Below are positions 1 to 11,394 of a stretch of 64,000 nt of DNA, one piece after another. Both the position numbers and the translations under genes were made by a program. The DNA is taken from NCBI RefSeq assembly GCF_030463535.1, contig NC_132878.1:88673855-88737854 (forward strand). Direction: 5' to 3'. Under the pieces are notes generated by a model that was given only the letters and a program-made list of their open reading frames with translations, was not told where the DNA came from and did not search any database. The first letter of the stretch is position 1. Every line of letters begins with the position of its first letter. Source of the DNA: Salminus brasiliensis. Taxonomy: Eukaryota; Chordata; Actinopteri; Characiformes; Bryconidae.

Positions 1-677
1 TATTTAGGTGTTTCTGGCAAATGACAGATGAGCATTTACATTCTTCTTGGTTAGCAATAGTTTCTGCAAGGCTATTCTGCAACGGTGGTCATAAACACTG
101 ACCTTATCAGAGGCATAGGAGGCCGTTAGTACTTTAGATGCTCTTCTTGTTTATTTGTCACTTCCTGTATGATCTTATGCAAAGAGCTCCTGTTTTAAAC
201 TTTCTCCATTTGAACAGCATGACTCTGAGTGTAGTTCGGTGGAGCCCTAGAGCGTTAGAAATTGGTTTGTAACCTTTTCCAGACTACTAGGCGTCCACAA
301 CATTTTTCTGAGGAATCTCTCTTCACTTTTACATGATGCACCTGACTGGACAAAAGGAATGCTGCCATGTTCATCCTAATTTAAAGGACTTGAGTTCATT
401 TTAGATTGGACAAGGTTGGCCCAAATCAAAGATAGCTGTTTACTGAAGCACCTATGCTGGTTATTAATCACAGATCCTGATTAACTCTTCAATTAGGTTG
501 CGTTATCTGAGGGAGGGCTCATCTTTTTATACCTGAAGATTGCATAATAGATACTTTGCACACCATAAACAAGACCAAACATGATCAGACTTTTGTATCT
601 AATTTCCTGCCAGATTCTTTATAAATACTCTGGCAGCACATAAGGACTTGCACTTTCAGTGCAAGATTACCCCCCCC

Positions 678-710
<33 letters not shown>

Positions 711-1299
711 ACATACACACTTATCTAATAATTCTAGAGGGCACTTCATTTCTGTGTAGCCCACCAATAAGGACATTACATGGATGACACTTACCAAGGT
801 TGGTGGCAGGCAGTGACTGGGCACTGAATTGGGCTGCAGACTGGAGGACCAACAGTAAGAGCAGAACCCTTACCCTTATTAATGCTGCCATCTGGCCAAT
901 GCAGTCTGCTCAAGCTGAATACAGTAAACAGATCATATAAATTGATACAGTGATAGGATGATTGTACTTGACAAAGTACAAAAGCCAGCAAAATGTTAAA
1001 AGCTGCTGTTTATTCATTAAATGTTTATTATAATTTCAGAGTAATATTATTTAATTACTTATTTTTTCCCCACTCATTAGCGAGGTCCCATCACCTGATG
1101 CTATAAGTGCTGCTGGCAGGATAAAGGCTAGCATGTGCTTCTTCCAAGACATACAAAGACAGCCAACCACAGCCAATTACTCTCCAGATACACCAAATAA
1201 CAAATACTAGTGTTGGCTAGTCTCCCAATGATAAGGCCAACACTTTGACAGCCACTCGAGAGCTCCATACATTTTATATAGGCACTACATGTATACATA
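1..1299. other. Gene-free stretch with poly(C)/(AC) microsatellite
   Basis: I see no coding exon here. At about 671-694 there is an uninterrupted run of roughly 24 C, followed directly by an (AC)n tract to about 720. The rest is AT-rich unique-looking sequence. Short open frames across the poly(C) tract, such as a glycine-rich one on the minus strand, are products of the low-complexity sequence. Confidence 0.6.
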
Positions 1300-1775
1300 C
1301 ACTATGTGGACAAAGGTATTGGGACACCTGCTCATTCATTGTTTCTTCTGAAATCAAGGGTATTAAAAATAGCTTATCCTGCTTTTGTTGGAGTAGCTGT
1401 CTCTACTGTGCAGGGAGGAAGGCTTTCTACTGGATTTTGGAGGAGGATTGCTGTGAGAATTCAACTGAATTTATTGACAAGAGCGTTAGTAAGGTCAGGA
1501 TGTTAGATGATCATCATTCCACCTCATCCCTAACTATCCAACTCATCCCAAAAGTATGGGATGGAGCACCAACCGTCATTCCCGAGAACACAGTTCCACT
1601 GCTCCACAGCTCAGTGCTGAGGGCCTTTATACCTCTCTAGCCCACACCTGGCAATAGACATAGTGCCAATAGGTTTATGCTGATCTGGATGGCTATTCTA
1701 TTGGCAATACTGTGTCAGCAATGAGTAGCAAAATGTGTTCATCAGAAAGGTTGTCCACAATTTGGACATACAGTG
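1300..1775 (+). repeat. Non-autonomous Tc1/mariner-like element (family M), copy 1
   Basis: It starts with CACTATGTGGACAAAGGTAT and ends near a complementary terminus (GGACATACAGTG). The body contains blocks that recur in the window, in both orientations: 'tgtttcttctgaaatcaagg', 'gtaactgtctctactgtcca' and 'ctcatcccaaaagta'. The other copies are near 3160, 5905, 24633, 28665, 31622, 32855, 49085 and 55840. No transposase frame is present. TA-flanked termini of this type suggest a non-autonomous element moved by a Tc1/mariner transposase; the family assignment is inference. Confidence 0.7.
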
Positions 1776-3159
1776 GGCATACATTTTATATATGATATAA
1801 CATCCCGCTATATGCCCACTATAGGTCCAGATTGTGTATATACGTTAGGTTTCATTGATTTCAGTGGTTTCAGTAATTACTGCACATCAGACCAGACCAG
1901 CTGAGCTGCAAACCTCACACACAAACTCATCTCCGGCAAGACGGCAAATTAAGCAGCATTGTTGCCCATTTCTACAATCTCTATTGCTCTATTGCACATA
2001 ATGCTAAGATGTAAATAGTATACTAATGATGGGGGGGATTGGTTAGATCTGGCTTAATCACTTGATCAGGAGAGAAAACAAATAAGGGGAGAGCAGGTAC
2101 ATCTTACCCTAGATAAAATACAAAACACCTTAACAATATCGAACTGGACCAGAAAGTGTGCATTTCAAATTCTCTGCTTAAATCAATTGTTAGGACAAAG
2201 CCAGAGTGGGTTCGATCTAGAGAAACTACAGACTTGGATTTTAGCCATTTTAATAACTATCCAAAACTACCCATGAACCTACATGAGTCTTCTGAGATCT
2301 ATACAATAAAATAAATCTGAAAAATGCTTTCTTTGGTACTACTTTAAGTTCTAGGTCAAAGATTTCAAAGTTTTTAATTACTATAAATTAATAAAAAAAA
2401 TGAATCCAATTTAAAATAAACATTTTCTGTTTTGTAGCTTTTTGAGATGTTCAACTATTCAGGAGTCCTGATTCCATTCACCAGCGCTGTAAACACTGCA
2501 GACTCAGTAAGGTTCTCGTGATCATCTGTCCCTGTACTTGCTGGGCAGTCACCAAAAAACATTTGAAAATCAGACATTGTAGCTTAAGATTAGAGTGTTT
2601 TTCTGACCTGCAGGGAGGGGCTGGTGCAAACACTCGTCTTCCACGGCCAGCTGTGCTCTTCTGAGTTTCTCTTCCAGTGTGTGGAGTTTAGGGCAAGTTT
2701 GAGGTGGTATGTATCTTACCTGCCCATACATGCAATGAGTCACTCAGCATTGATTCTCACTGCTGCCTTCACCATGTTTACTGATCCCACTCATGAAGAG
2801 TCCCTGTCAGGTCTTGTGGATAGTTCCTTCCTGTCTGTCTGTGAGGATCCGTGTTGTGAGAGGATGGATCTGGAAGACATAACCAAAGACCTAAACCTAA
2901 AATTGCTCTAAGGAAAAGGTCTATGGTCACAATATAAGAAGTTATAAGAGTCTTATAATATTATATAACAGTTCCATGAGAAGCTATTTATTTTTTTTCC
3001 TCTATTATTTCTGTACTGGCCTGTCTTATAGTTATATACAAGGGTAGAAAATACTGAATGAGCTCATATCATGAATTTGTCTCATTTTCTATGTAAAAAT
3101 AACTTGATGTAGAACATAAACACTAAAACACATAAACACAAAATATACCATTCATTACT
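1776..3159. other. Gene-free stretch
   Basis: AT-rich sequence without recognisable coding exon, RNA gene or repeat family. A short open frame at 2624-2911 on the plus strand has no splice context or recognisable composition. Confidence 0.5.
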
Positions 3160-3630
3160 CACAGTACATACAATATGTCCAAATGTTTGTGGACACTCCT
3201 TCTAATGAATGAATTCAGCTACTTTAAGTTGCACACATTGCTGACACAGATGACAGCTGACACAGATGCTGACACAAACAGCTTGCCTACTCCATGTAGA
3301 GAAGTACTGTCAATAGAAGAGGACTCTCTGGAGCAGATAAACATGACTATTGGCACCATGTCTAATGCCAGGCATGGACTAGAGACTTATAAAGCCCCCA
3401 AGCTCCATCCAATATGTGGTGCTCCATCCAATACTTTTGGGAGGAGCTGGGGAGTTGGGGATGAGGTGGGATGAGGTAATCATTCAACATCCTGACGTCA
3501 CTACCGTTCCAGCCTCTGAACGTAAACCAATCCTCTCAGCAGTGCTCCAGAATCTAGTAGAAAGCCTTTTCTGGACAGTAGAGACAGAAATTTCAAAAGA
3601 AACAATGAATGAAAAACAGCCAGATTACTT
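3160..3630 (-). repeat. Family M element, copy 2
   Basis: Inverse orientation relative to the copy at 1300. It holds the same blocks ('gctactttaagttgcacaca', 'ttgctgacacagatg', 'tctagtagaaagcc', 'tggacagtagagacag') and a TIR-like start (AATATGTCCAAATGTTTGTG). Confidence 0.7.
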
Positions 3631-3639
3631 TTTACTTTT

Positions 3640-3815
3640 TAAAATTTATCCCCTATCCTATTTATTGTTTAGTGTAATTTTCCTTTACTTTAATACTGTA
3701 AATAATCTGTGTTCTGTGTTTTTGTTACTTGTCATACGTGTTGCTCTCACCAAGACAAATTCCTTGTATGTGTAACATACTTGGTGAAATAAAGAGATTC
3801 TGATTCTGAGATTAA
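3640..3815 (+). repeat. LINE 3' end (L2/Rex-like tail)
   Basis: T-rich 3' UTR-like sequence ends in 'acaaattccttgtatgtgta', then a GTGAAATAAAG motif and a short TTCTGA-type tail at about 3795-3812. This layout, a short microsatellite tail after 'ttccttgtatgtg', is typical of 5'-truncated fish L2-clade LINEs. No reverse transcriptase remains in this copy. Confidence 0.6.
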
Positions 3816-4149
3816 AATTCAATGCACACATTTTGCAATGCACAGGTACTACTATTTGTTGCTTACTTGTGGACTTGCAGCTATATAATGTGGAACTAGT
3901 TACTTTTTTAGTAAGGGTTTGGGTTTGAGTTCGAAAGAGACTGAAAGACTTGTTGACTTGCTGGGTCATGTAAATGAGCATGTATTCAGTAACAGACCTG
4001 ATAAATGACACCACTACTTTATCATGATACACTGCCACCTTGCCATGCTTCTTACCATACTTATATCACATACCTGAATACCTGGGTGCCAAGTATGTGT
4101 ACTTGTAAGTGTACACTGTTGGTGTCCCTGGTGTTCAGGATACCTTACA

Positions 4150-4340
4150 CCCCTGCATGAGATTTATAAAATGTACTGTACTCTTTAAATGTTATTGTTT
4201 TATTTTCTATGCTTTGTTTTATTTATGACTGTATTATGTTGTTTTTATTTGCTGCTGTTTTTGCTTTCTGTGCTGCTGTAATGTGTGCTGTTTCCCTCTG
4301 GGATTGAAAAGTGATCTATTGATCTATCTATAGTTTTTAA
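4150..4340 (+). repeat. Second LINE-like 3' tail
   Basis: A T-rich stretch ending in 'ccctctgggattgaaaagtg' followed by GATCTATT/ATCTAT repeats at about 4312-4332. It looks like another 5'-truncated L2-type LINE end with a tetranucleotide tail. A run of about 10 G follows at about 4390. Confidence 0.5.
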
Positions 4341-4499
4341 CACAGCACCGGGTCCTGCCACCAGACTGTACCAATATGCAGCACAACAGGGGGGGGGGGT
4401 TCACACACAAAGTTATACTTCTGTGAGTATAAGTGGAAATAAATGCTCACAATCTGAGAGAAAACGAAACTAAAGTCCTAACAGATCAATATTAACTTC

Positions 4500-5160
4500 C
4501 ATCCTTTAAAGGTCTTTTCGGGTTCAGTTAAAATCCGTGGTTTACACGACCCCAGACCCCCCTATCCACAGCGGACGGGCTGTTTTCCCACTGTCTAATA
4601 ACATTGCGTAGTTTACGTCCCGCACCGTAACACAGTGCGTAGCTCTGCAGACCTGCCTGAGGGGACCTGCACGCAGCCCTTAAGTTTTCAAGGTGAGCAA
4701 GTGCTTCTAAACACTTCATATTTCTCCTCGCAAGACGACAAGACTCCATACTGAAGAAAATTAGGGGGGAAATCGCCGTCGAGACGCGGAGACCTTAGCA
4801 TTAGCCATAGCTCAGCGCTCCGCACGCAGGCAGGCAGAGCTAGGCGTTAGCAGCGCTGCTCTGAGACTGTATGATCTGCATACTGCTGCTGTACTGTACG
4901 AGGAAACAGTGTGAGGGCTCACGGGGTAACGGTTCACCTAGAGAGACTGGACAAGTGTGCTTTCCTGTACAGAAAGTAGCTCAGTATTATTCTGGGGCTG
5001 GCTGTGTGAACATCAGCGCTCTCTGGTGTCAAACGTAAACGATTGTCTCGCGAGATTAGCGGGTTTCTCCGCTCTCACCCTGCCTGAGTCACAAGTTCTC
5101 GCGTGAGTTCGTGAGCTCTCAAGGTTGTCAAATACTAGACAAAGCTAACACCAAACTACC
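4500..5160. promoter_or_regulatory. CpG-rich promoter region of ccdc127-like copy A
   Basis: CpG density here is clearly higher than in the AT-rich surroundings, with clusters such as 'gtcgagacgcggag', 'agcgctccgcacgc' and 'gtctcgcgagattagcgg' (TCTCGCGAGA, a palindromic core promoter motif found at many bidirectional vertebrate promoters, at about 5045-5054). It lies 130-780 bp upstream of the start exon of copy A, so it probably holds the transcription start and a non-coding first exon. I could not fix the exon end. A divergent transcript to the left is possible. Confidence 0.6.
4528..4749 (-). CDS. Possible divergent 73-residue open frame in the CpG island
   Basis: On the minus strand an ATG in the CpG-rich promoter opens a 73-codon frame starting MESCRLARRNMKCLEAL and ending VNHGF-stop. 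The N-terminus is basic and amphipathic, as in a mitochondrial presequence, and the position suits a divergent transcript. I do not recognise the protein. In mammals CCDC127 lies head to head with SDHA, but this frame does not resemble SDHA. It could be a chance frame in CpG-rich DNA or part of a 5' exon whose partners I cannot find to the left. Confidence 0.2.
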   Translation of the reverse strand: MESCRLARRNMKCLEALAHLENLRAACRSPQAGLQSYALCYGAGRKLRNVIRQWENSPSAVDRGVWGRVNHGF

Positions 5161-5284
5161 ATCTACCAGCACGTAGGACATAGGTAGTTGTATTCTACAT
5201 GTCCAAAAGTATTAAAAAAGGCTTGTGTTGCAGCCAGTAAGGATCTCTGAGCATCTTTCATTTGCATTTGAACAGGGTATCTCC

Positions 5285-5585
5285 ATGAACAACCTAAATG
5301 ATCCTCCTAGATGGAATATAAGGCCGGACCCTCAGGGAGGTGCTGATGGAGGCAAATGGAACTATGCTCTCCTGGTCCCGATGCTCGGCCTTGCTGCCTT
5401 TCGTAAGTAACCCTTTACCTAAACACATCATTTAATATACCCATATAGGCTGTCTATCTTATACAGCTCATTGTTACCCTTTTAATTTAATTGTTACCCT
5501 TTTAAGTTAATTTTATTCTATAACAGCTACATTCTAGTTTACTCACTTTTATGGGTGTCCGTTAAAAACCCCATCTGTGGTCGTG

Positions 5586-5624
<39 letters not shown>

Positions 5625-6985
5625 GAACTAGGGGCAGTGAGTACACACATCCAGAGTGGTGGGCAGCCAACTCCAGAGAGGGGTGAGCAAAGAGGGTAAA
5701 GGGCTTTGCTCAAGGGCCCAACAGTGGCAGCCTGGGTATCGAACCCACAACCCTGTTATCGATAGCCCTGCGCTCTAACCGCTGAGCCACCACTGCCCCT
5801 TGTTTGGCAGATATCTGAAGAAAAGTAGATGTTAGTTATATGTCAGTCCTGTCAGGTAAGGATCTCTCCAGACAGTTTAGCCTGTCCACCCTTCCACAAA
5901 CTGGGTGCACATTTCATATAGAGTCCATGTGGAATGATGGTGCTTCATCCAGTGCTTTTGGGGGGAGGTTTGGTGGTGACCATCCAGCATTCTGACCTCA
6001 CTACCACTTGTGTTGCTAAATGCAGTCAAATCCTCACAGCAATGTTCCATAATCTAGTAGCAAGCGTTCCATGGACAGGAAAAACAGAAGCAGGATAATT
6101 GTTTTAGTTTTTTAATACCCTTGATTTCAGAAGAAACAATGAATGAGCAGGTGTCTCAATACTTTGTCTGCATAGTGTATATTACTGGCCAGTATTCAAA
6201 ATTTCACTTTTGGTATCAGAAAAGAAAAGGCATTATTGTAATTTGCATACAAATGAATGCATGATCTATCCCCCCCCCCCCCCCCCCCCCCCCCCTCAGG
6301 CTGGATCTGGACTCGAGAGTCCCAGCGGCAGATCCAGGAAATTAAGGTCCAGTATGCCCAGGACATGGACGCCCTTGCCAGGGACCTAGATCTCAAGTAC
6401 AAAGACATGCTGACGGAGAATCGTCGGACGGCTGCCCTCCTGGAGCTGGAGTTGGAGAAGGAGCGACAGCGGGTGCTGGGCTACAGGAAGGCCCTGGTTA
6501 GCCAGAGCCAGCAGCTGCTGGAGGAGCGCAGGCAGCTGCAGAAGGAGCGTGAAGAGGTAGAGAAAGAGAAGAGGCGTGCCATGCAGTCTGGAGCAGCTGG
6601 GATAGCCCTACACGGGGCTCTAGAGCGAGAGGAACAGTGGCATCAGAAAGCCAAGGCTTTGCTGGAGGAACTGGAGCTCCAGCTGGTGGAGAGACAGGAA
6701 GCTTTCTGCAGCCTGCTTTTACCAAGGGAGCGCCGGATGGAGATGGAGAAGAACCTGCTCCTCAAGGTGGCCAAAGACCCTGTGGGGACCGAGCTGGGTC
6801 TTGAGGAGGACCTCAGGGACATTTTTAAGAATGATAGGCACTGTGCAGACTTGCTGAACATGGATAAGAGGAAAAATGGCAAGCTGATGTGGCTCTATCT
6901 CAGGTACTGGCAGCTGCAGGTGACCCTGCAGAAGCACAAGAGGGCGGAGGAGTCACTGAAAGGGCCATCGCCTATTGCCAAGTGA
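5285..6985 (+). CDS. ccdc127: CCDC127-like protein, copy A (267 aa, two coding exons)
   Basis: Coding exons are 5285-5402 and 6300-6985 (phase 1 junction; donor C|GTAAGT, acceptor CTCAG|GC). The first coding exon begins at 5276, so only nine untranslated bases precede the ATG. The product starts MNNLNDPPRWNIRP and has ADGGKWNYALLVPMLGLAAF then RWIWTRES, matching the N-terminus of vertebrate CCDC127 (about 260 aa in human). Residues about 26-43 are a hydrophobic, probably membrane-inserting segment, residues about 50-160 a charged coiled coil, and the C-terminal block contains LPRERR, DIFKND and NGKLMWLYLRYW. CCDC127 is a little-studied, reportedly mitochondrial membrane protein; its exact role is not shown by sequence. 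The copy looks fully functional. A polyadenylation hexamer lies at 7167-7172. Confidence 0.92.
5580..5802 (-). repeat. tRNA-derived SINE (family S1) with (AC)n in intron of copy A
   Basis: Read on the minus strand it begins GGGGCAGTGGTGGCTCAGCG. It carries an A-box-like TGGCTCAGCGG near 5780-5790 and a B-box GGTTCGATACC near 5735-5745, then 'tgttgggcccttgagc' and a GT-rich tail (5588-5621). Related copies lie at 10984-11255, 36230-36450 and 61800-61960. Internal pol III boxes identify it as a tRNA-derived SINE. Confidence 0.75.
5905..6182 (-). repeat. Family M element, copy 3 (truncated), intronic
   Basis: The block order matches the distal half of the other copies (insert near 'ccatccagcattctgacctc', 'ataatctagtag', 'gatttcagaagaaacaatga'), ending near 'caatactttgtctgcatagt'. 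It lies in the intron of ccdc127 copy A, about 90 bp before the poly(C) acceptor tract. Confidence 0.65.
6271..6299 (+). promoter_or_regulatory. Homopolymeric poly(C) splice acceptor of copy A
   Basis: The polypyrimidine tract of the acceptor is an unbroken run of about 25 C (6271-6295) followed by TCAG, after which coding resumes in phase with exon 1. Ordinary acceptor tracts mix T and C with T favoured. A mononucleotide run this long should vary in length between individuals. Confidence 0.75.
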
Positions 6986-6997
6986 CCTTGATGCCGT

Positions 6998-7145
6998 AAG
7001 CAGGGGTCTTAAATTCAAAACCAGCACAGTATGGTGATTGTTCTGCTCAAACACATCTGACTCCGTTCATCAGACTGGTTAGTTGGTGTGTTAGAGCAGG
7101 GAAATTGCCAAATCGGGCTTGACTTTCCAGGACTGGTTTTGAAGA
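6998..7145. repeat. Small foldback element in the 3' UTR of copy A
   Basis: 'ggggtcttaaattcaaaacc' at the left and 'ggttttgaagaccc' at the right are imperfect inverted repeats around a roughly 110-bp core. A similarly built element lies at 34893-35052. Transcribed, it could form a hairpin in the 3' UTR. Confidence 0.45.
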
Positions 7146-7489
7146 CCCTTTCCAAGAATTCTTAGAAATAAAGGTGTTTAAAGTGGAGTTTTATCTAAAG
7201 ACCATCAGTTGAAGAGGACAAAAACTCATTCTTCAAAAAGCCCTTAGGCACCTTTATTTTTAAAAGAGACATTAGGAAAATACTGCTTTTCCTCTAAATC
7301 CTAATTAGCACTTTGGTGTTGCGGGCCTTATGGTTTTGCAGTACTGTGTTTAGCTCTTGTATTCATGTCTGACATGTTTTTGAAATATGAAATCTTTAAA
7401 GTGGGAACTCCTACAGCTACTGACAATCATACTAGAATAACTTACATGATTTCATCACATCAAAACCTGATTTTTATACCCTAGATGCA

Positions 7490-7850
7490 GTGGCGTAACT
7501 ACTTGGGAAGATGGGGAGCAGGGAGGGCGGACCCAATTGCACTGAGATCCATGGTACTTTGGGGTCTGCAGTGACTGGGCCCTCTAAAAACCATATAGGT
7601 ACTGACACAATTGTTCACCCATACCATTAATTAACTACATATCTCACTAGTTAGCTTCCATCAACACTACATAGACAGCCTATTCATAATGTAGCTCATC
7701 CGTAGTAACCGTTTACAAATGGATCCCTTACGACTGGCACCATGATATATTTATTTTTTATAACTCTAAAATCTTAAAAGATCAAAATGAATAAAACATG
7801 ATCTAGAATATGTTTTAATGTTGCACAGCAAGGACTCTCTGGACTATGGA
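7490..7850. repeat. hAT-like repeat fragment
   Basis: Begins 'cagtggcgtaactacttggg', a terminus of the CAGTGGCG type common in hAT elements. Parts of it ('gctttcattagtaaccattt'-like, 'taaattcttaagagat'-like) recur in diverged form at about 18490-18740, in the intron of copy C. No transposase remains. The remaining sequence up to the next element is AT-rich. Confidence 0.4.
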
Positions 7851-8165
7851 TTGATCAGCCATAACATTAAAACATATGAAGTGAAGTGATGAGATGAAGT
7901 GAATTATAGTGGCACCTATGAAGTGCCACTATAAGTTGATGTGGTGGAAGCATGAGAAGTGAGCATGCGTAAGGATCTGAGAGACTTTGACAATCTATGG
8001 AGACCCAACCTCACAACCTCACAACAGGACTGCTTGCAGGACTGAACGATCTGCTGCAAACATCTTGGTGCCAGATCCCACAGGATGCCTTCAGAGGTAT
8101 TGTGGAGTCCACACCTCAACAGGTTGAATCTGTTCTGGTGGCATGACATGAAATTAGGCAGACGG
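7848..8165 (+). repeat. Interspersed element (family K), copy 1, decayed
   Basis: Starts 'tgatcagccataacatta', the terminus shared with elements at 25378, 38274 and 43261, and contains the 'tggtgccagatcccacagga' type of body. It is truncated and diverged. Family K copies here are about 500-650 bp without coding capacity, and their ends are inverted ('tgatcagccata' and 'tatggctggtca'). Confidence 0.5.
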
Positions 8166-8335
8166 CTTTAATGCCATGGCTGTGTTGGGACTGTAGTGTG
8201 TGTAGTGACGGGGGTCGGCGGTTATTGGTGAAACGTGGTGTCTTTGCCCGATCAAAAAATTGAGCCTCAGTCTGCCACATGTGATGCAATGTTGTTATCC
8301 ACTGCACTACCCACTACTCCAGTTAGGAATAAGCA
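8165..8335 (-). repeat. Fragment of tRNA-derived SINE (family S2)
   Basis: Minus-strand similarity to the S2 family (A-box region 'agtgcagtggataacaac', then 'ccacatgtgg'-like segment). No B-box is recognisable with certainty. The stretch from here to 9378 holds no gene I can support. Confidence 0.35.
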
Positions 8336-9378
8336 AGCAAATTGCAAATGTCATTTTTTGAGGAACAGTTACGCCGCTACTGTTGAGCATGTGCTGCTTC
8401 ACCTGAACCCGTGTGTCCCTACAGATATAAAGATTCATTGTAATGATTGTCACAATATTTCAGTTTGCTTACCATGAATTAAAGCTAGTGTAAGTTTCTC
8501 ACTCACTCTCTTGCTCACTTCAGAATATTGAAGTAGTTTATTTAGGGGTTACAGATGAGAGAGGATATTAAACCACTGTTTTATTTTAAGATGTTCATTT
8601 TTTGGATGTTTAATCTGCTTTAAGTCGTCTGAAGCGTCTCCTCTTCCCAGTCTATCGACTTATAAAATCCCATTGGTACCTCCAGAGTTAACAGACTAGC
8701 ATTATTGCTACAGTGCTGACTGGCTGAGTAAAGCACTTTGCAATAAACAAGGACATGAATGAACATAAGACTTAAAAAAAAAATCATGTAACTACAGTTG
8801 AAAAGTGTTCAGAATAAACAGTTGTGTTGAAATGAAACTAAAAAAGAATTATGGTTTTGCACAATTGCTGTAAAGAACCCAATAAAACTGTTTTTTTAGA
8901 ATGGTCTCTATTTGTAGTAAAGGTGCGCGACCAATCAGAACTGACAGCAAATCAGAAATGTACATTTTTCACGTATTTGGGCTTCAATAGCTTTGTGATG
9001 AGACCATCTTCAGTCTAGCTTCGATGGCAGCCTTAAAATTACATTGCAAATGGCAATAATTGAGGTCCAAGCACTCCATAGTGCCATAGAGGAGCTAACT
9101 GAACACAATGTATTTAGAATGGCCTCTTCATAATAAATGTGCACTCTTAAAAATACACAAAGTAAGGTTTTTAAAACAATGCCATAGACAATACCACTTT
9201 TGATTCTAGAAAGAATCTTGTTTGTAAGATTAGTGATGAGAAACCTTTAAATTGGTAAAGCACCTCATCATTCTTCACCCTCACGCTTCTCTTTAACAAA
9301 TATGGTTCGTAATGGAGCCAAAAGTGGTTCTCCTGTGGCATTGCTAAAAGAACAAGCAGTGCTAGTTGTCATCATCTA

Positions 9379-10878
9379 CTGTGTCCAGAATTATTAGGAA
9401 AGTTGTATTTGAGAGGATTCTTTATTATTGAACAACCATGTTCTCAATCAACCCAAAAGACTCATATCAAAGCTTAATATTTTTGGAAGTTGGAGTGGGT
9501 TTTTTTAGATTAGGCTATCTTAGGAGGATATCTGTTTGTGCAGGTAACTATTACTGTGCAGAATTATTAGGCAACTTAATAAAAGACAAATATATACCCA
9601 TCTCACTTGTTTATTTTCACCAGGTAAACCAATATAACATTTAGAAATAAACATTTCTGACATTCAAAAACAAAGCTAAACAAATCCAGTGACCAATATA
9701 GCCACCTTTCTTTACGAGGACACTCAAAAGCCTTCCATCCATAGATTCTGTCAGTTGCTTGATCTGTTTACGATCAGCATTGCGTGCAGCAGACACCACA
9801 GCCTCCCAGACACTGTTCAGAGAGGTGTACTGTTTTCCCTCCCTGTAGATCTCACATTTTATGAGGGACCAAAGGTTCTCTATGGGGTTCAGATCAGGTG
9901 AACAAGGGGGGCTGACCCTTACTGGCCAGCCACGCTGTGGAGTATTTGGATGCATGTGATGGAGCATTGTCCTGCATGAAAATCATGTTCTTCTTGAACG
10001 ATACCGACTTCTTTCTGTACCACTGCTTGAAGAAGGTGTCTTCCAGAAACTGGCAGTAGGTCTGGGAGTTGAGCTTCACTCCATCCTCAACCCAAAAAGG
10101 TCCCACAAGTTCATCTTTGATGATACCAGCCCATACCAGTACCCCACCTCCACCTTGCTGGCGTCTGAGCCCTTTACTGATCCAGCCTCGGGCCCATCCA
10201 TCTGGCCCATCAAGAGTCACTTGCATTTCATCAGTCCATTAAACCTTAGAAAAATCAGTCTAAGATATTTCTTGGCCCAGTCTTGACGTTTTATCTTCTG
10301 TTTCTTGTTCAAAGGTGGTCGTTTCTCAGCTTTCCTTACCTTGGCCATGTCCCTGAGTATTGCACACCTTGTGCTTTTTGATACTCCAGTAACGTTGCAG
10401 CTCTGAAATATGGCAGAACTGGTGGCAAATGGCATCTTGGCAGCTTCACGCTTGATTTTCCTCAATTCATGGGCAGTTATTTTGCGCCTTTTTTTTTCAA
10501 CACGTTTCTTGCGACCCTGTTGGCTATTTGCCATGAAACGCTTGATTGTTCGGTGATCACGCTTCAAAAGTTTGGCAATTTCAAGACTGCTGCATCCCTC
10601 TGCAAGACATCTCACAATTTTTGACTTTTCAGAGTCCGTCAAATCTCTCTTCTGACCCATTTTGCCAAAGGAAAGGAAGTTGCCTAATAATTAAGCACAC
10701 CTTATATAGGGTGTTGATGTCATTAGACCACACCCCTTCTCATTACAGAGATGCACATCACCTGATTTACTTGATTGGTAGTTGGCTTTCAAGCCTATAG
10801 AGCTTGGAGTAGGACAACATGTATAAAAAGGATGATGTGATCAAAATACTCATTTGCCTAATAATTCTGCACACAGTG
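9379..10878 (-). mobile_element. Decayed Tc1/mariner-superfamily transposon, full length
   Basis: About 1.5 kb bounded by TA dinucleotides (9377-9378 and 10879-10880). Termini are inverted: CTGTGTCCAGAATTATTAGG at the left and CCTAATAATTCTGCACACAG at the right. A second, inner pair of the same motif lies at about 9558 and 10677, so it has an IR/DR-like arrangement. It contains a broken transposase gene on the minus strand. I see nothing to suggest that it is active. Confidence 0.85.
9641..10660 (-). pseudogene. Tc1/mariner transposase pseudogene
   Basis: Read on the minus strand, the N-terminal part (10660-10217) starts MGQKRDLTDSEKSKIVRCL and has two helix-turn-helix-like regions. The middle part (10226-9894) includes QDNAPSHASKYS and the last part (9967-9641) SPDLNPIENLW. 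The three parts lie in different frames. The first catalytic block WTDE survives, but a stop (TAA) sits just before it and a frameshift precedes that; a second frameshift falls near 9900-9965. It is therefore a dead copy of a DDE transposase (cut-and-paste, nuclear). Confidence 0.85.
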
Positions 10879-10983
10879 TATGTGACAAATAAAACACTGC
10901 AAGTGGGGCCTTTGCTACAGGCGTCAAATTCTCTGACTGTAAGTCTACACTGATGCACATTTTTTAATGTGGGCATGTGGGCA

Positions 10984-11255
10984 GGCACAGTGATGGCCCA
11001 GAGGTTAGAGCTCCGGGCTATTGATGACCGGGTTGTGGGTTTGATACCTGGGCATGACTGTTGGGCCCTTGAGCGAGGCCTTTAACCCTCTCTGCCCCCT
11101 GGGCGCTGGAGTTGGCTGCCCACCGCTTGGCTGCCCACCGCTTGGCTGCCCACCGCTGTGTGTGTGTGTGTGTTTGTTCACTACCACAGATGGGTAAAAT
11201 GCAGAGGACACATTTCACTGTACATAGTACAGTGACAAATACATGCACCTTAACA
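10984..11255 (+). repeat. tRNA-derived SINE (family S1) with local triplication
   Basis: Starts 'ggcacagtgatggcccagag', carries the degenerate B-box GGTTTGATACC at about 11038-11048, then 'tgttgggcccttgagc'. Between 11113 and 11155 the 15-bp segment TGGCTGCCCACCGCT occurs three times in tandem, followed by (TG)n and a 3' part ending 'agtacagtgacaaata'. Confidence 0.7.
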
Positions 11256-11394
11256 TTTACTGTAGGACGGTTTTATACTCCCTATATATTCCTGGCTAAA
11301 TACTCTGGAGAGCCCACAATATAGCGAACCCTCCACCTGTATGCACAGAAGTACAAAACAGTCAAGACTTCTTTCAGTTTGAAAGTTCTCCTCC

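Noticed and set aside
4528-4749. Head-to-head SDHA first exon, as next to mammalian CCDC127
   Set aside because: The frame does not resemble SDHA; kept only as a low-confidence open frame.
5720-5800. Possible tRNA gene (A- and B-box present)
   Set aside because: The sequence continues into a SINE body with related copies at 10984, 36190 and 61790, and no cloverleaf with paired acceptor stem is apparent.
6257-6299. Proline-rich N-terminus in front of GWIWTRES
   Set aside because: Translated poly(C) intron end. The exon starts at 6300, after TCAG, and joins in phase to the start exon.
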